Counted from the stretch's first letter, positions 10,633-20,451 are shown. The stretch is DNA of 37,275 bases from Tubiluchus corallicola (GCA_030141605.1 JAQGDQ010001508.1:1-37275), one strand, 5' to 3'. Program-made: numbers and translations. Notes: a model not told the origin generated them from the sequence alone.

Positions 10633-10847
10633 TTATGACTTCTCTTTTGGGTTCCTACACCGATGCAAAACGGATGCGCACTGCCACGCCAGAATGATGA
10701 CGACGATCGCGGAAACGCTTGCAAGTGCTATGGCTACCGTAGTTTTCGACACGCACTGGTTTGATTCGGATGACGGGGAAGATGAAAATAACTTCTCCTG
10801 AAGAACAGTTCGAGTTCGTTCTTCGAAAGAGTGTCCAGCCGTTGAAG
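10633..10847 (-). CDS. EGF-ZP gene terminal exon: membrane helix, basic tail, stop
   Basis: The last coding exon, 215 nt, phase 1 in (acceptor gtttctttcgtttcag), ends in TAA at 10633-10635. It encodes ASTAGHSFEERTRTVLQEK, a Ser-rich stretch, then a hydrophobic segment VAIALASVSAIVVIILAWQ, and the stop-transfer tail HRCRNPKEKS. A single C-terminal transmembrane helix with a short basic tail is standard for ZP precursors. No R-x-K/R-R motif lies between the ZP-C end and the helix; EERTR is the nearest. I saw no AATAAA within about 390 bases after the stop, so the 3' end is undefined. Confidence 0.88.
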
Positions 10848-10944
10848 CTGAAACGAAAGAAACCCTCTCATGTTAATAAGTTATGACTAGATTCTTTCTT
10901 ATAACCCTTTTCACAGTTTCGTTGTGCGCATGCGCAGTTGCTGT

Positions 10945-10957
10945 AGGTCAAAGGTCA
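10945..10957 (+). promoter_or_regulatory. perfect DR1 motif (nuclear-receptor half-site repeat)
   Basis: AGGTCA-A-AGGTCA, a direct repeat with one-base spacing. This is the consensus bound by HNF4, COUP-TF and RXR heterodimers. It recurs at 14462-14474. Function is not shown. Confidence 0.5.
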
Positions 10958-11238
10958 AAGTGTATCACAGCAATGCCACATCATGTGATGTTTGGGTAAA
11001 GCAAAGCTGTCTGCCACATCAGTTCAGTAACTTCAGTTGTTTGACGTGAACTTTACTTAATTATGCATTAGTCTGTGCTTAGAGTGATTCACTATCAGGA
11101 TCTTGCTTGGGAACAAGAAAAAATGAACTAGGTAAGGTTCTAGCTAGCTGTTAAAACTGTTACTATTACAATAGCTTGGGCTGCAAGGCATTGACAAGTG
11201 TAGACAAATGCGTTGTCTGGTACACTTAACCTGTGACC
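10945..11238 (+). mobile_element. DR1-bearing MITE, copy 1
   Basis: Begins AGGTCAAAGGTCAAAGTGTA and ends TACACTTAACCTGTGACCT, an imperfect inverted pair. It is similar over about 300 bases, in opposite orientation, to 14462-14767. Similarity continues into the flank with TGCGCATGCGCAGTTGCTG, so the true element is slightly longer (from about 10912). It lies in the last intron of the EGF-ZP gene. Confidence 0.75.
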
Positions 11239-11384
11239 TTTTCACGATCATCATTTATACTGCCTACTTTAGCACTGCAAAAAAGTTGGCGTTTTAGTGA
11301 GTCTGGCATTATAATGAGGTACATTAATACATATATGTCTATGCAAATATAAATATTTTGTTTTGCCTAAAAATTTGGAGTTAA

Positions 11385-12030
11385 AGCACAAAAAACCCTC
11401 CACTTACATAAAGCTTAAAAAAATTCGCCTTGAAATTTTATACCACTTACATACCGCATTTTTGCATACAGGGCTTGCTTCGGTAGTAACGCTGTATAAA
11501 ACTAAAATTTAAACTCCCACGATGACCGTTAGATGCAGCCATTTTGATGGTAGGTCCTTTGAAACAAGTTTAGATAACATTGAGTAAAGTTTGAAATAAT
11601 CAGAGCATTTGTAGCGCACATGTTATCAACTAAGTAAAATTTTAAATTACTGCATCTTGTCAATTAGATTAAAAATACGTTTTTGATTAGTGAGTGGTTC
11701 ACCCTGGAGGGTGAGTCAGCGACATTTTACCAATTGGCACGAACATTTTAAATTATTATTTCTAGTTACATAAGTCCTTCCAGCAGGTAAGTGAAATGCT
11801 AAGTGATATAGATTTGCATGGAAAGGTTTTTGGGACATAATTTATCATTGCCTTTTCTTCTTCGATGTGCGTATATGACATCATGTAATGGCGTCGTCGG
11901 AACAGTATAGCTGGAGATTCAAAAATACCTTTTAATGGGAGTACGATATAAGCATAAAATTGCTGTTAAGTAATATCATTTTAAGGCGATTTTTCTGAAA
12001 CCTACTTCAGGTACCCCCTTTTCTTGTCAT
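11385..12030. mobile_element. TTAA-flanked element family C, full copy
   Basis: The left end AGCACAAAAAACCCTCC and the reverse complement of the right end, ATGACAAGAAAAGGGGG, form a short TIR. TTAA lies on both sides (11381-11384, 12031-12034). Two other copies (12095-12580, 24375-24861) also end at TTAA. A TTAA target is typical of piggyBac-type elements. No transposase. Confidence 0.7.
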
Positions 12031-12094
12031 TTAAATTCATTTCTGTCAGTCCCACTGAATACGGCCAGTAAACTGACCCAATACTGATAATACC

Positions 12095-12580
12095 GAATAA
12101 AGTTTGAAAAAATAATCAGAGCTTTCGTAGCACACACTTCACTAATTAAATAAAATTTAAAATTACTGTATCTTATCAATAAGTTTAAAATACATCTTTT
12201 GGTTAGTGAGTGGTGCACCCTGGAGGGTGAGTGAGCGACATTTTACCAATTGGTGAAAACATTTTAAATAATTAATAATTTTCTTTTTTAGTTATGTAAG
12301 TCTTTCTAGCAGGTAAGCGAAAAGCTAAGTAATATAGATTTGCAAGGAAAGTTTTTTGGGACATAATTTAACATTTCCTTTTCTTCCCCTCATTTACGTT
12401 GTGTGTAGATGACGTCATGTAATGGCGCGGTCGGTAAAGTATTGCGGGAGATTTAAAATGAAAACAAACAAAAATTCCTTTCAAGACGAGTACGATATAC
12501 TCATAAAATTGCTATAAAGTAATATAATTTTTAAGACGATTTTTCTGAAATGAACTTCAGGTACCACCTTTTCTTGTCCA
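12095..12580. mobile_element. TTAA-flanked element family C, left-truncated copy
   Basis: Matches the right three quarters of 11385-12030 (AAAGTTTGAAAAAATAATCAG through GGTACCACCTTTTCTTGTCC) and ends at TTAA (12581-12584). The left end is missing. Only about 60 bases separate it from the full copy. Confidence 0.7.
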
Positions 12581-12676
12581 TTAAACAAAGTTGGGCATAT
12601 TATAAAGCTGGGCACATTATAATGAGGGTTGACTCATTAATTGCAATAATACAATAATAATAATATTTAAACATAC

Positions 12677-12800
12677 CATCTCTAAAGAATCGTGGAGTGA
12701 GCAAAACGTAGATGGGATTACTTGTGGCATTCCGAACAGTCAAAATGTCTGCAGACGAGTCTGATGGAGACGGGTCCATGTAAGAATATTCACAATGGAA
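12677..12800 (-). CDS. EGF-ZP gene exon: last ZP-C cysteine and post-ZP stretch
   Basis: A 124-nt exon, phase 0 in (acceptor tttttttccttacgtag) and phase 1 out (donor GTATGTTT). It encodes FHCEYSYMD, which supplies the final ZP-C cysteine, then a Ser/Asp-rich spacer, a sequon (RNATS) and a hydrophobic patch NPIYVLLTPRFF. In ZP precursors a short hydrophobic patch between ZP-C and the membrane holds the protein inactive until cleavage; the IYVLL run could be that patch (inference). Only phase 0 from this acceptor is free of stops, which fixes the frame. Confidence 0.85.
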
Positions 12801-12908
12801 CTACGTAAGGAAAAAAATTGTATAGAATATCACATTCGGTACTTAATTATATCAGAGAAGTGTTTCTAAAAAATTATATTAGTTAACGTGTAATGAAGCC
12901 TTTTAACA

Positions 12909-13265
12909 TATAGCAATAGTAATAGTAATAGTAATAGTAATAGTAATAGTAATAGTAATAGTAACAGTAGTGGTAGAAGCAATAGTAATAGTAATAGTAG
13001 TGGTAGAAGCAATAGTAATAGTAATAGTAGTAGTAGATGCAATAGTAATAGTAACAGTAATAGTAATAGTAATAGTAATAGTAATAGTAATAGTAATAGT
13101 AATACTAGAAGCAATAGTAATAGTAACAGTAGTGGTAGAAGCAATAGTAATAGTAACACTAGTGGTAATACTAATAGTAATAGAAGTAGTAATGGTAAAA
13201 GCAATAGTAATTATAACAGTAGTGGTAGAAGCAATAGTAATAGTAGTAGTAATAATAATAGTAAA
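12909..13265. repeat. (AGTAAT)n-type microsatellite
   Basis: Hexamer and trinucleotide runs of AGTAAT with interspersed AGTGGTAGAAGCAAT. It is intronic, between exons 13581-13804 and 12677-12800. Long open frames here on both strands encode only poly-Leu or Ile/Thr/Val runs. Confidence 0.95.
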
Positions 13266-13395
13266 TTTATTTAGCTTCATAAATTTCATAAAAAAGTTTC
13301 AACATCAGTACACGATGTACAAAGTACAACCTTTTAAGCAAACAGAAAGAAATTAATTAATAGAGCCTATAAACAAACTCATAAAACGTTTAATT

Positions 13396-13540
13396 TATGT
13401 GATTTACGCAGCATTGATTTTTACCGCTGCAACGTATCGCGATTGTTTTACTTTATGGAACTTCTGGTTTCGCTTGACGACGTTTCGCTCAACGCCACGC
13501 TTGCTGGAATGCATTAGCATCGTTAAGCGAGGAATTACCG
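13396..13540 (-). mobile_element. MITE fragment related to the 28017-30198 element
   Basis: The reverse complement of 28017-28190 aligns along this segment (CTGGAATGCATTAGCATCGT, GACGACGTTTCGCT, CATTGATTTTTACC). It ends at GGTAATTCC (reverse strand) next to TA, like the other copy. It lies 40 bases beyond the splice donor of exon 13581-13804. Confidence 0.7.
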
Positions 13541-13580
13541 TATTATAGTGAGGGTTTAGTTTGACTTTAACCATACTTAC

Positions 13581-13804
13581 ATCGTCGCATTCTCCCCGGC
13601 AGATAACAACCTCGCACGCAAATTGTATGTATCGATCGTCCGGAAATGAGAAGGTGGTGAACGGAGCTACCAGCTTGTTGGCGGCAACTCTAAAGAAATC
13701 ACCGAGCAAATGAGAGTCCACGGAGCATCCCCGGGCGTCGGTGAGCGGAACGGAGTTGCCGCGCTTGTCTTTAGCAATGCACGATCTTGCTGTTACCCCG
13801 TAAC
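13581..13804 (-). CDS. EGF-ZP gene exon: ZP-C core
   Basis: A 224-nt exon, phase 1 in (acceptor gttgctag) and phase 0 out (donor GTAAGTATGG). It encodes RSCIAKDKRGNSVPLTD, then ARGCSVD, then FTTFSFPDDRYIQFACEVVICRGECDD. This is the clearest ZP signature in the window: C-x-A-x-D-x-x-G-N, the L-x-D-x-x-G-C motif, the F-x-F-P strand and the C-x-x-x-C-x-x-x-C cluster. With the next exon the ZP-C half has six cysteines, giving ten in the whole domain, the type II pattern. A MITE fragment lies 40 bases beyond the donor. Confidence 0.93.
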
Positions 13805-14264
13805 CTAGCAACAAATATGTCAAATTACATCAGGCACAAAAATAGATTCTTTACCACTTTGTCTCTCCTGGAACGTGCTCTCAGGAGTTTTCCGAATTCT
13901 AACAATTCGGTCACAAAACCCATTTTGTTACTGCTGCTTACAAGATGCTGTAATGCTGTACAAGCAGATTCCCCCGGACCTCTTCTCTGTGGAATTACCA
14001 AGTACCTACGATCAGTAGCAAATTAGTGATGAGTTTTATTCTTCTAAACTTGCATTCAGTTTTCATATGCCGACTTTTCTTAAACTGAGTGGCCATGGGT
14101 CTATTTGGACTCATTTGCATATAAAAGATACTGAAAAATATAAATTTCTCACGGTTACATTAAACTTTAAGTAAATAAAAAAATAATTCTACTGCTGCTC
14201 CCTTGCTAATTATCTTAATTAGGAATATAAATTATAAACCAGAAGCTGCTACAAAAAAATTCAC

Positions 14265-14389
14265 CTGGGAAAGGAAGAGAGACTTTCAGATTCAACTGTG
14301 TGTTGAGATAAACCGTTTCAACCGGCCCTCCGGACGGATGCTCGACAGAAATGACCTCAGACCACGGTATAAAACTTTCCTCATGATTC
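14265..14389 (-). CDS. EGF-ZP gene exon: interdomain linker and start of ZP-C
   Basis: A 125-nt exon, phase 2 in (acceptor atttcgtttag) and phase 1 out (donor GTGAATTTT). It encodes RNHEESFIPWSEV, a Ser/Gly/Pro linker, and VYLNTQLNLKVSLPFPG. The latter fits the first ZP-C strands that follow the interdomain linker in this family. It contains no cysteine, as expected here. A DR1-bearing repeat starts 72 bases upstream in the preceding intron. Confidence 0.87.
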
Positions 14390-14461
14390 CTAAACGAAAT
14401 ATTAGAATCATTGATGTCAGCCATCAAATGATTACAAGCAGTTTTGTTCATCACATGAAAA

Positions 14462-14474
14462 AGGTCAAAGGTCA
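14462..14474 (+). promoter_or_regulatory. perfect DR1 motif, second copy
   Basis: AGGTCA-A-AGGTCA in the inverted MITE copy. Both TIR starts hold the motif on the plus strand, so it belongs to the element end rather than to one insertion. Confidence 0.5.
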
Positions 14475-14767
14475 AGTGTACCAGACAACACATTTGTGTA
14501 CACTTGACAACACCTCACAGCCCAAGCTATTGTGATAGTAACAGTTTTCACAGTTAGCTAAAATCTTACCTAGTTCATTTTTTCTTGTTCCCAAGCAAGG
14601 TCCTGCTAGTAAATCAATCTACACACAGACTAATGCATAATTAAGTAAAGTCAACGTAAAACAACTGAAGTTACTGAACTGATGCGACAGACGTCTTCGT
14701 TTTACACACACGTCATGCGACGGCTGTAGTTAAGACGTGTTGCTGTGGTACACTTAACCTATGACCT
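14462..14767 (-). mobile_element. DR1-bearing MITE, copy 2 (inverted)
   Basis: Inverted relative of 10945-11238, sharing GCCCAAGCTATTGT, CCAAGCAAGGTCCTG, ACTAATGCATAATTAAGTAA and the end TGACCTGCAGCAACTGCGC in reverse order. It also begins on the plus strand with AGGTCAAAGGTCAAGTGTAC. It occupies most of the intron between exons 14840-14973 and 14265-14389. Confidence 0.75.
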
Positions 14768-14839
14768 GCAGCAACTGCGCGTGCGCACAACAAAACTGCA
14801 AAAACGCTTATTGTGTCAATAAAATGATTATTGCATCAC

Positions 14840-14973
14840 CTTTCTAAGCCCCAGCTTTCCACCCGTATCGGAATGTTGTTGTCATAGACACACTGCATGT
14901 TGAACATCTTTGTATGTGACGTCTCCAGATTGAGATGAGGCTGAACTACCAACGTCATCATGTAAGCCTTAGA
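14840..14973 (-). CDS. EGF-ZP gene exon: end of ZP-N (Cys4)
   Basis: A 134-nt exon, phase 0 in (acceptor ctgtttttccag) and phase 2 out (donor GTGATG). It encodes SKAYMMTLVVQPH, then FNMQCVYDNN, the typical F-x-x-x-C-x-Y signature of the last ZP-N cysteine, and ends RVESWGLE. The phase and the cysteine order match the flanking ZP exons exactly. Confidence 0.9.
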
Positions 14974-14999
14974 CTGGAAAAACAGTGGAAAATGTGATT

Positions 15000-15192
15000 C
15001 AAATGATTATTATTATTATTGTTATTATTATTATTGTTGTTATTATTATTATTATTGTTATTGTTATTGTTATTGTTATTGTTATTGATATTGTTATTGT
15101 TATTGTTATTGTTATTATTATTATTATCATTATTATCATTATTATCATTAGCAACATCATCATTATCAACATCATCGTCGTCGTCGTCATCG

Positions 15193-15223
<31 letters not shown>

Positions 15224-15236
15224 GATCATCATTATT
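15000..15236. repeat. (TTA/TTG)n-(CAT)n microsatellite
   Basis: TTATTATTG and TTGTTA runs grading into CATCAT and CGTCGT. Intronic. Open frames here are low-complexity Asp/Asn or Ile/Val and are not genes. Confidence 0.95.
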
Positions 15237-16165
15237 CTTTATTTTTAAAAAACTATATATAATATACAACCTCTATTTGCCGGGATATATTTAAAATTTC
15301 TAAAAGCATTTACAAAGTATTAAACATATTCTCATATACATAATTTAGAATCTAACGCACGAGATACAATGAACGGCAACGATCATATACAATAGACATA
15401 GTTACAGATTATAATGCATCACAACATACATACATAATAAAAGATAACGAACATATTTTAATATGTAGTAACAAAATTTACACGCATTACACACAATGAA
15501 AACAGCAAGTACAATTATAATAAACATAATTACCAATTCTAATGTAAATTCACATAATCATAAATAAAAACAAAACAGCATATAGAAAACACGACGAGAG
15601 TTGTAAAATTTCATCACCAACAGACTGTTTATATACGGGCGAAAGACGATAGGAATTCATCTGAGATAAGATATGCAAAATCATTTATAGCATTATTATC
15701 CCGGCTAGAGAAAACATAGTCCGAATGTAACGTAGGCAGAGTGCTAATAAGAATCATCTCTTTTGGTTTGGTTTTACTAATGTACAGTCAAATAAAAAAT
15801 GACGTACAATGAAGTGTTTCAATCTTTCAGCTGTGAAGAAATTGCTATTAACCATTTTTTCTGTCCAGTGAGGATGAGCATTCTCTATCAGAAAGCAAAT
15901 TTGAATTGAATCGAATTTTTAACTTTCGAACTCGAATCAAAGTGAACTTCAAGATTTTGAATCAGAATTGACTGTGTCGATTGTTTACTTGTTTTGTTTG
16001 TCTCTGTGGCAGACCCCCAGGTAGTTAGAAATTGTAAACATCGCTTTTATTCATCACAAATTTGTATAATCTTTTGGCTGGGCCTGTGATTTTGGGTGTA
16101 GCGGAATTCAGCGTACTGAAAACAATGATTGTCTAAAGTTGCAAACATAGTACAACAAGCAAACT
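15237..16165. other. intron sequence, nothing recognised
   Basis: AT-rich part of the intron between exons 17095-17333 and 14840-14973. No exon with usable splice sites and frame was found. Confidence 0.5.
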
Positions 16166-16555
16166 TTAACTCCTTCAGGACCACACCACCCAAAATAAGT
16201 CTTATAAGACCCATGACTTTTCTGCTACTGTATGAGCACAGACATAACTAAATGATTACAAATTAGGTATAGTTCTATTCAGGAGGATCTCCGCTATCCA
16301 ATCATGCTAATTGTTTAAACATTTATAAGTGATTTAATTTGATAAAATTAAGAAAAACACACCCTTTTCCAGCACTCCAATTTCAGCCTATTGAGTAGGT
16401 TAGTCTGGTGTACACTTGTGTGATCGTACACACTAATTTATTCATCACCTGCTTGCAACAGTCCAAGCTGTGCAGTGTTCTGTTGCTATTCCAGGAAAAA
16501 CCAACCGAACAGTCAAAGACAAATTAAAGTCGTTTCATCTTTTAGCAGTAATTTG
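16166..16555. mobile_element. dispersed repeat family B, uninterrupted copy
   Basis: Begins TTAACTCCTTCAGGACCACA and shares about 390 bases with 33330-34602 (GACTTTTCTGCTACTGTATGA, ATCCAATCATGCTA, CCAGGAAAAACCAACCGA, GTCGTTTCATCTTTTA). It serves as the empty-site reference for the element inserted in the other copy. Confidence 0.7.
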
Positions 16556-17094
16556 GATTTAAGTATATTTAATGATTAACGTTTAAAGATCATAGTGCTT
16601 CATTAAAATAAAGAAATTTTATTTTGTTGCCTATATTTCATAAATTATAAAATTAAAAATGATTTTGCTCATGTAAATTCAAACATGGTTCGATATTTTG
16701 GTTGATTGGGCCTGGAGAGCCTAAAACTTCACAGTGGTCAGCACTGAAGATATACCACATTGCCGGTAAAACCACGTCACAAACTGTTATGTAAACGAAA
16801 TTTTCGCTTTATTTGAAGTATATAGCCAAGATTTGCAGCAGTTTTAAGAAAAAAGAAAAGGTAAATTGGATAAATGCTAGTAAAACCTTGGAAAATGCTA
16901 CTGAAAATTATCCTAAATTTCCGCTACAAAACTTAATAAATTTTGCCGAAACCGAAACTTAACTGAAAGCGCAATTATCGGCAAACCAATGTCCCTGCTC
17001 TTAATAACCAGAAGCTCGTTATAAGAGACCTCGTTATAACTGGATTACACTGCATAAGCTATTGACTGGTAAATTTTGGCAAACACATCCTTAC
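16556..17094. other. intron sequence with a possible MITE end
   Basis: No exon. Near 16990-17053, CTCGTTATAAGAGACCTCGT, ATAACTGGATTACACTG resembles one end of a Tc1/mariner-type MITE. No partner end was found. Confidence 0.35.
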
Positions 17095-17333
17095 CCATTT
17101 GTCTTGGACTTCCGTGTGCGCGCAGCTTGCATACGGGAAGAACACGGAAACGACTCTCTCTCGCGTCCGTTTGTACACTACTTTACATTCGTCTTTATGG
17201 ATACTGTGATGCAGGTAAACCAGTCCGGAAAATTCCCGGGATTTTTTATACGCCGTCAAATCTACTCGAGCTAGCATTCCATCGTGCTGACATTCGACTG
17301 AGATTGGTTTATTTTGCTTCTCGTAGTCGGCAA
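17095..17333 (-). CDS. EGF-ZP gene exon: ZP-N, cysteines 1-3
   Basis: A 239-nt exon entered in phase 1 (acceptor cattcacttttag) and left in phase 0 (donor GTAAGG). It encodes ISVECQHDGMLARVDL, FSGLVYLHHS, DECKVVYKR and FFPYASCAHTE. This matches the start of a ZP domain: Cys1 after a beta strand, F-x-G-x-[VI]-Y, Cys2 and Cys3. The family fold is an immunoglobulin-like polymerisation module. The intron upstream is about 3.8 kb and contains a SINE and a minisatellite. Confidence 0.9.
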
Positions 17334-17451
17334 CTAAAAGTGAATGCATTATTACGAAATGCAACAGCTTAAAGTCTGGCAAAGTTAAAGCAATTTTATG
17401 AAAAATATAAACATTTTAAAGAGTTTAATTTAGTAAATCAAGGCTAATATA

Positions 17452-17800
17452 ATATGTGTGCTTGCATAGCAAAATTGTTCTTAAGTCGAGTAGTTAAGGT
17501 TTTCTAGTTATTCACATATCCTGACGTTCCATTTCATGAGAATCATTTTGATACCAAGTTGATCATTCTATGTTATTTCTAAGCTGAGATAATCCACGTT
17601 GAAGTTCAGATGCAGGCTTCGCACTGAAAAACATAACCTTATGGAAATCTTTGTTAAAGTCAGCCATTGTTCTAGATATTCACATCCTGAATCTCCATTT
17701 CATGAGGATCATTTTGATACCAAGCTCATCGCTCTATGAAAATCTCTGTCAAAGTCAGCCATTGTTTTTGTCACGTTTCTATAAAACACTCAGCAACCGC
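17452..17800 (-). mobile_element. TIR family A, partial reversed copy
   Basis: Starts GTGTGCTTGCATAGCAAAAT, the reverse complement of the right end of the element at 9691. It includes a second internal copy of the CTCCATTTCATGAGGATCAT segment. The family's left end is missing. Confidence 0.65.
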
Positions 17801-18017
17801 TGCCTTAAGAGTTCAGTTAAAAGAAAAAGCTGCCAATACACGCGTTTTCTGCAACAATCAATTTATTTCACTGCAGCAATACATATACAATACATCAACA
17901 TACAATATTATTGAAAAAAAGAAACAGTATAGGTAAAAAAACGTTGATTAAGTCAAATTCACCAAATAAAAGAGTTGCTGTATGACACCTTGAAAACTTG
18001 GCTTGTTAAGGTGGCAC

Positions 18018-18482
18018 AAATGAGTGAATGAAAGAATGTGTAGGGTTAGTAGACATGATGGAATGGAAAAAATAGTAAGATTAGGGATAGCAAGAAGGAA
18101 GGGAGGGGAGGATGAGTGAATGAAAGAATTCTTAGCGTCAGTAGACATGATGGAATGGAAAAAATACTAAGATTAGGGATAGGAAGAAGAAAAGGAGGGG
18201 AGGATGAGTGAATGAAAGAATGGTTAGGGTCAGTAGACATGATGGAATGGAAAAAAATAGTAAGATTAGGGATAGGAACAAGAAAAGGAGGGGAGGATGA
18301 GTGAATGAAAGAATGGTTAGGGTTAGTAGACATGATGGAATGGAGAAAAATAGTAAGATTAGGGATAGGAACAAGAAAAGGAGGGGAGAATGAGTGAATG
18401 AAAGAATGGTTAGGGTTAGTAGACATGATGGAATGGAGAAAAATAGTAAGATTAGGGATAGGAAGAAGGAAAAGAGGAGAAG
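18018..18482. repeat. 92-bp minisatellite, about five units
   Basis: The unit includes GATGAGTGAATGAAAGAATG, GTTAGGGTTAGTAGACATGA, TGGAATGG and AGATTAGGGATAGGAA. Spacings between units are 92-93 bases. Short TTAGGG-like words occur, but there is no telomere-like run. Intronic. Confidence 0.9.
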
Positions 18483-19353
18483 AAACGACCACAGTGTATG
18501 TTTAATTTACATAGAGGTATATTAAAATAGCATTATAATTGATTGGAGGCCATATATTGCGACTGCATGAGACATGGAAGCATTAAAATTGTATTATAAG
18601 TATGAATCAAAAATGATCCTTTTCAAGTACTTTTTGAAACTGTAAATAGTTTTGTGTATTTTTACAACAAGAGTGAACTACCACAGTAAAATTTTTCTTA
18701 CTAACCAAAGCTACTTTAATGACAATTGAAACGAACACAGTAATATTAATATTAATAACTAGCAAATGCCCCGCTAAATATTTTGCGTATAAATACACGT
18801 ATAATCAATAATACGCGAACATCCTACAAAGTCCTCAAAAATACGCGAACATCCTGCCTACTTACCCAATGCAAAGCCTGTAGCAGCTTTTACTGAATTA
18901 AAGTTATCAGCAGAGTACAATGGATGACGTCACAACAATGCCATTGCGTCAGCAGTTTTCTAAGCGAAAATTGCCGAAAATGGAACATGTAATTAACTCG
19001 CCAGTACTCCTCTCGGTGGACCTGTCCTAAGATATAGCCTACATCATCGTGTAGCCCCGTTCTTCCTCTTTCTGATGAGCCGTATATCTAACTCCGAGAG
19101 TCCCACCGGGCGCCGCTAGAACGTTTTTTATATTAATATATAGATAATGATTAAGCTTGAACTTAATATTGTTGACGAGTCTTGTACCACAGCACAAGAA
19201 ATGCAGATGTGGTATAGCGACTTGTCATTTGCTTTACACAGATTAGAAACGACAGGGTAGCCACATGCAAGCTACACTGGAGCTGGTCTGTGAGTCTTTT
19301 CAAGTAACACAAATCAAAACTCCGTGACAAATTGTGATAGTTAACAATATAAT
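18483..19353. other. intron sequence, minor repeats
   Basis: No exon. AATACGCGAACATCCT occurs twice near 18810-18857. ATTAATATTAATAACTAGC and, inverted, GCTAGAACGTTTTTTATATT flank 18745-19145, hinting at a diverged transposon. Confidence 0.35.
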
Positions 19354-19364
19354 ACTCATCATGT

Positions 19365-19914
19365 GAAAACACCGGTTCTCGTCTGATCACCGAAGTTAAG
19401 CAACGTAGAGCCTGGTTAGTACTTGGATGCGTGACCGCCTACGAACACCAGGTGCTGTAGGCTTGCGGGATGCCCACACTGTATCTCGACACTAGGCGGA
19501 GGAGCTGTACAAGCAGCCAGTGGCTAGAGGGCGGAGGAGGTCAAGTGACCCAACGGTCATGTGTAGAGGAGTAAACCTTCCAAATCAGGAGTGGAGCCCC
19601 GAAGGTGGACCAGTGCAGCATGCTCACTGACTCCGGCAGCTCCTGCAGCCAACCTGGTGCCAAACGCATCGCTCCGCTTTCCTTTGGACTACACCAGCGA
19701 TGAAGAGAGGGGGTTCCTGTTGTCTGGGCAACTCAGGATCTCCATACACCTTGCCCAGGCGTGCGCCCTGGAGACGTTCAAGGATCGCACTGCTCAGTCA
19801 CAGTCGACGCTGCAGCTCCATCAATGTGATCAATAACTGACTCTCTTGGCGCACACTCCATTGTCTTCCGAGACAGAAAGATGCCAACAAACCAACCAGA
19901 ACCAACTCATCATG
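19365..19914 (+). mobile_element. 5S rRNA-derived SINE with 11-bp target duplication
   Basis: The head at 19365-19463 is a 5S rRNA relative beginning near 5S nucleotide 20 (ACCGGTTCTCGTCTGATCAC, AAGTTAAGCAAC, GGTTAGTACTTGGATGCGTG, GGTGCTGTAGGC). A body of about 450 bases of unknown origin follows and ends in ACAAACCAACCAGAACC. ACTCATCATGT stands on both sides (19354-19364, 19915-19925), a direct sign of retroposition. The A-box, intermediate element and C-box regions of the 5S internal Pol III promoter are recognisable. It sits in the intron between the linker exon and ZP-N. Confidence 0.88.
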
Positions 19915-20086
19915 TTGCACATCCATACATTAAACATTATGGTGCAACATACTTAATGTATGATGCAAAACTGCATGCAATCTAAAAAGACTTAGAATAT
20001 TAAATATTAACACTTAGAAAATGCGGTTGCTATGGAAGTGTGGTTGCTATGGAAGTGCGGTTGCTATGGATTTTATAACAGCACGT

Positions 20087-20335
20087 TGAAGTTACTTTTA
20101 AATCCAGTAGATGGCTCTTCCTGACAAAAAGCTGGGATTTTTAGTATTTTTTGAACTTTTTCTTGATAATTTGATGCTAGAATATAAAAGTCCAATATAT
20201 TTAGCGTTTGTTTTTTCAAAAAACAAAAAATCGACGCTTGACCAGATTTTTGGGTGATTCTACTTTGAAGCGTCATAACGCAGCCTTAACTATGGCGATT
20301 TATGGACGGCTTTGGCTTGCAAACACACATAGGTA
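20087..20335 (-). mobile_element. TIR family A, left half, reversed
   Basis: Reverse complement of the left half of the 9691 element. It ends TTATGGACGGCTTTGGCTTG then CAAACACAC. It is cut off at about 20087. Confidence 0.6.
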
Positions 20336-20451
20336 GAAATTTGCCTTTTGCCAAATTGTTAAAAATTCGTCGGAAACTTTGTTCCACAGACAGCTAATAA
20401 AGTGTTAAAATTTCCCCTATACTCTCAGTTTTTTATGTTACCACGTCAGTG

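Noticed and set aside
12866-13356. Poly-Leu, Ile/Thr and Val/Ile frames on both strands
   Set aside because: All are readings of the AGTAAT microsatellite.
14203-14535. 110-codon plus-strand frame
   Set aside because: Antisense shadow of the ZP exon 14265-14389.
14958-15269. Asp/Asn-rich and Ile-rich frames
   Set aside because: Readings of TTA/CAT microsatellite DNA inside an intron.
17062-17372. Two plus-strand frames
   Set aside because: Antisense shadows of ZP-N exon 17095-17333.
18018-18482. Interstitial telomere sequence (TTAGGG words)
   Set aside because: The words are isolated inside a 92-bp unit and never form consecutive TTAGGG runs.
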